Of a DNA stretch of 64,000 bases, positions 63,363 through 64,000 are shown in pieces. Each line of letters starts with the position of its first letter. The stretch's first letter is position 1. Made by a program: the position numbers and the translations under genes. This DNA comes from CAMDMI01 sp044379485. GTDB taxonomy: Bacteria > Bacteroidota > Bacteroidia > Cytophagales > Flexibacteraceae. The notes under the pieces are model-generated. The model saw nothing but the letters and a program-made list of their open reading frames with translations. It ran no database searches and had not been told where the DNA came from. The stretch covers positions 1-64,000 of the forward strand of contig JBIPOE010000002.1 of the NCBI GenBank assembly GCA_044379485.1, in the 5' to 3' direction.

Positions 63363-63390
63363 CAAATTTACATGTCTTTAATTTTTCCAA
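63363..63390 (-). promoter_or_regulatory. Promoter of the small membrane protein gene
   Basis: On the minus strand: TTG, 17-bp spacer, TAAATTTG (63370-63363), 26 bp before the start codon. Confidence 0.65.
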
Positions 63391-63450
63391 ATTCTTTTTA
63401 TAATATATTCCAAATTTGCAGCGTTAAAAAGGAACACCTTTTTCCAATTT

Positions 63451-64000
63451 ATGCTTACAACAAAAGCAATCCGGTTTATCTGGATGGGCCTTGTCTCTTT
63501 TTTCGTTTTCATCACCTTATGGACCTTTGCTGTCTCATCGGATTTACTTGGCCTTTTTGGTGGAATTCCCGGAACTGAAAATCTGGCAAATCCAAAATCT
63601 GAACTAGCCTCGGAAGTTTATACTTCAGATGGGGTTCTATTGGGTAAATACTTTAAGGAAAACAGATCCCCAACTCCTTTTGATGAACTTTCTCCCAACC
63701 TCTTAAAAGCTCTTTTTGCCACAGAAGACATTCGTTTTGAGCAACATAGTGGCATCGACATGAAAGGCACACTCGCTATCCTTTGGTACATGATCCGGCT
63801 TGACAGACGTGGATCCAGTACATTGACTCAGCAATTGGCCAAAAATCTTTTTTCTACCAGAAGTGAATTATATGAAGGTAGTCTTTCTGCAATTCCTGGT
63901 TTCAGAACCTTGATTATTAAAACAAAGGAATGGATTACAGCTGTCCGATTGGAAAGGACCTACACCAAACAGGAAATCCTCACCATGTATTTAAATACTG
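63451..64000 (+). CDS. Class A penicillin-binding protein (PBP1A type), 5' part
   Basis: ATG at 63451; 183 codons to the window end. A membrane anchor (FIWMGLVSFFVFITLWTFAV) precedes the glycosyltransferase-51 domain, with the catalytic ATEDIRFEQHSGID (Glu92) and the second motif RGSSTLTQQLAKNL at 120-133, followed by the start of the third block (LERTYTKQEILTMYLN). It polymerises lipid II in the periplasm; the transpeptidase domain is beyond the window. Compared with the usual GGSTxTQQ, the sequence RGSSTLTQQ is a minor variant. Confidence 0.95.
   Translation, partial: MLTTKAIRFIWMGLVSFFVFITLWTFAVSSDLLGLFGGIPGTENLANPKSELASEVYTSDGVLLGKYFKENRSPTPFDELSPNLLKALFATEDIRFEQHSGIDMKGTLAILWYMIRLDRRGSSTLTQQLAKNLFSTRSELYEGSLSAIPGFRTLIIKTKEWITAVRLERTYTKQEILTMYLNT

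Overview
The window is a chromosomal segment of a Bacteroidota bacterium, most likely of the Cytophagales/Sphingobacteriales type. The evidence is a type IX secretion (T9SS) assembly protein of the PorD family, T9SS C-terminal sorting domains, DUF6261 and DUF6150 proteins, promoters of the Bacteroidota form TTG-N(17-21)-TAnnTTTG, weak Shine-Dalgarno signals and AT-rich DNA. Species cannot be named from the sequence. No prophage, CRISPR array, rRNA or replication origin is visible.

Layout. 1-4038 (minus) is the 5' part of a giant secreted beta-strand-repeat protein that leaves the window at base 1; its frame was checked triplet by triplet and has no stop over 1,346 codons. 4538-5291 is a dead DUF6261 gene. 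5364-9308 holds a membrane M50 metallopeptidase and a secreted modular GH16 glucanase. 9611-10644 is an intact IS1595-type element with an 8-bp target duplication, followed by a structured intergenic element. 11295-18186 mixes an acyltransferase, nadC with a PlsC-like acyltransferase, a histidine kinase, rarA behind a MazF-type toxin-antitoxin pair, and a KDPG aldolase. 18401-29979 is mostly housekeeping (aroC, serS, aroB, tpiA, prmA) with envelope proteins (lipoprotein, PagL-like deacylase), a RelE-type toxin pair and a CtlX-like hydrolase. 30055-36488 carries a 1,709-residue secreted protein with an extreme Lys/Glu tail and a collagen-like lipoprotein. 36626-40640 has a ClC protein, a CrtI-like desaturase and adk.

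40839-53820 is a surface-polysaccharide locus: flippase, pyruvyl transferase, four glycosyltransferases and an EpsG/Wzy-type polymerase, tightly packed on the plus strand, then an AT-rich leader, a CapD/FlaA1-type nucleotide-sugar dehydratase and a Wzc-type tyrosine autokinase. No Wza-type export porin is present in the window. 53833-58200 (minus) has uridine kinase, an ABC exporter, a methyltransferase and GAPDH. tRNA-Glu(UUC) follows with a GIY-YIG nuclease and a BrnT/BrnA-like pair, then coaBC-porD-UMF1 transporter, a small membrane protein, and the start of a class A penicillin-binding protein cut by the window end.

I do not see a complete unknown multi-gene system. The most unusual items are the GH16 catalytic domain apparently inserted inside an Ig-like repeat, the charged tail of the 1,709-residue protein, the alternating collagen/globular lipoprotein, and the structured non-coding segments around the polysaccharide locus (leader at 48628-49217 and the long hairpin at 51275-51334). 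Three toxin-antitoxin pairs sit between housekeeping genes. Functions come from recognised motifs and family knowledge, not from database searches.
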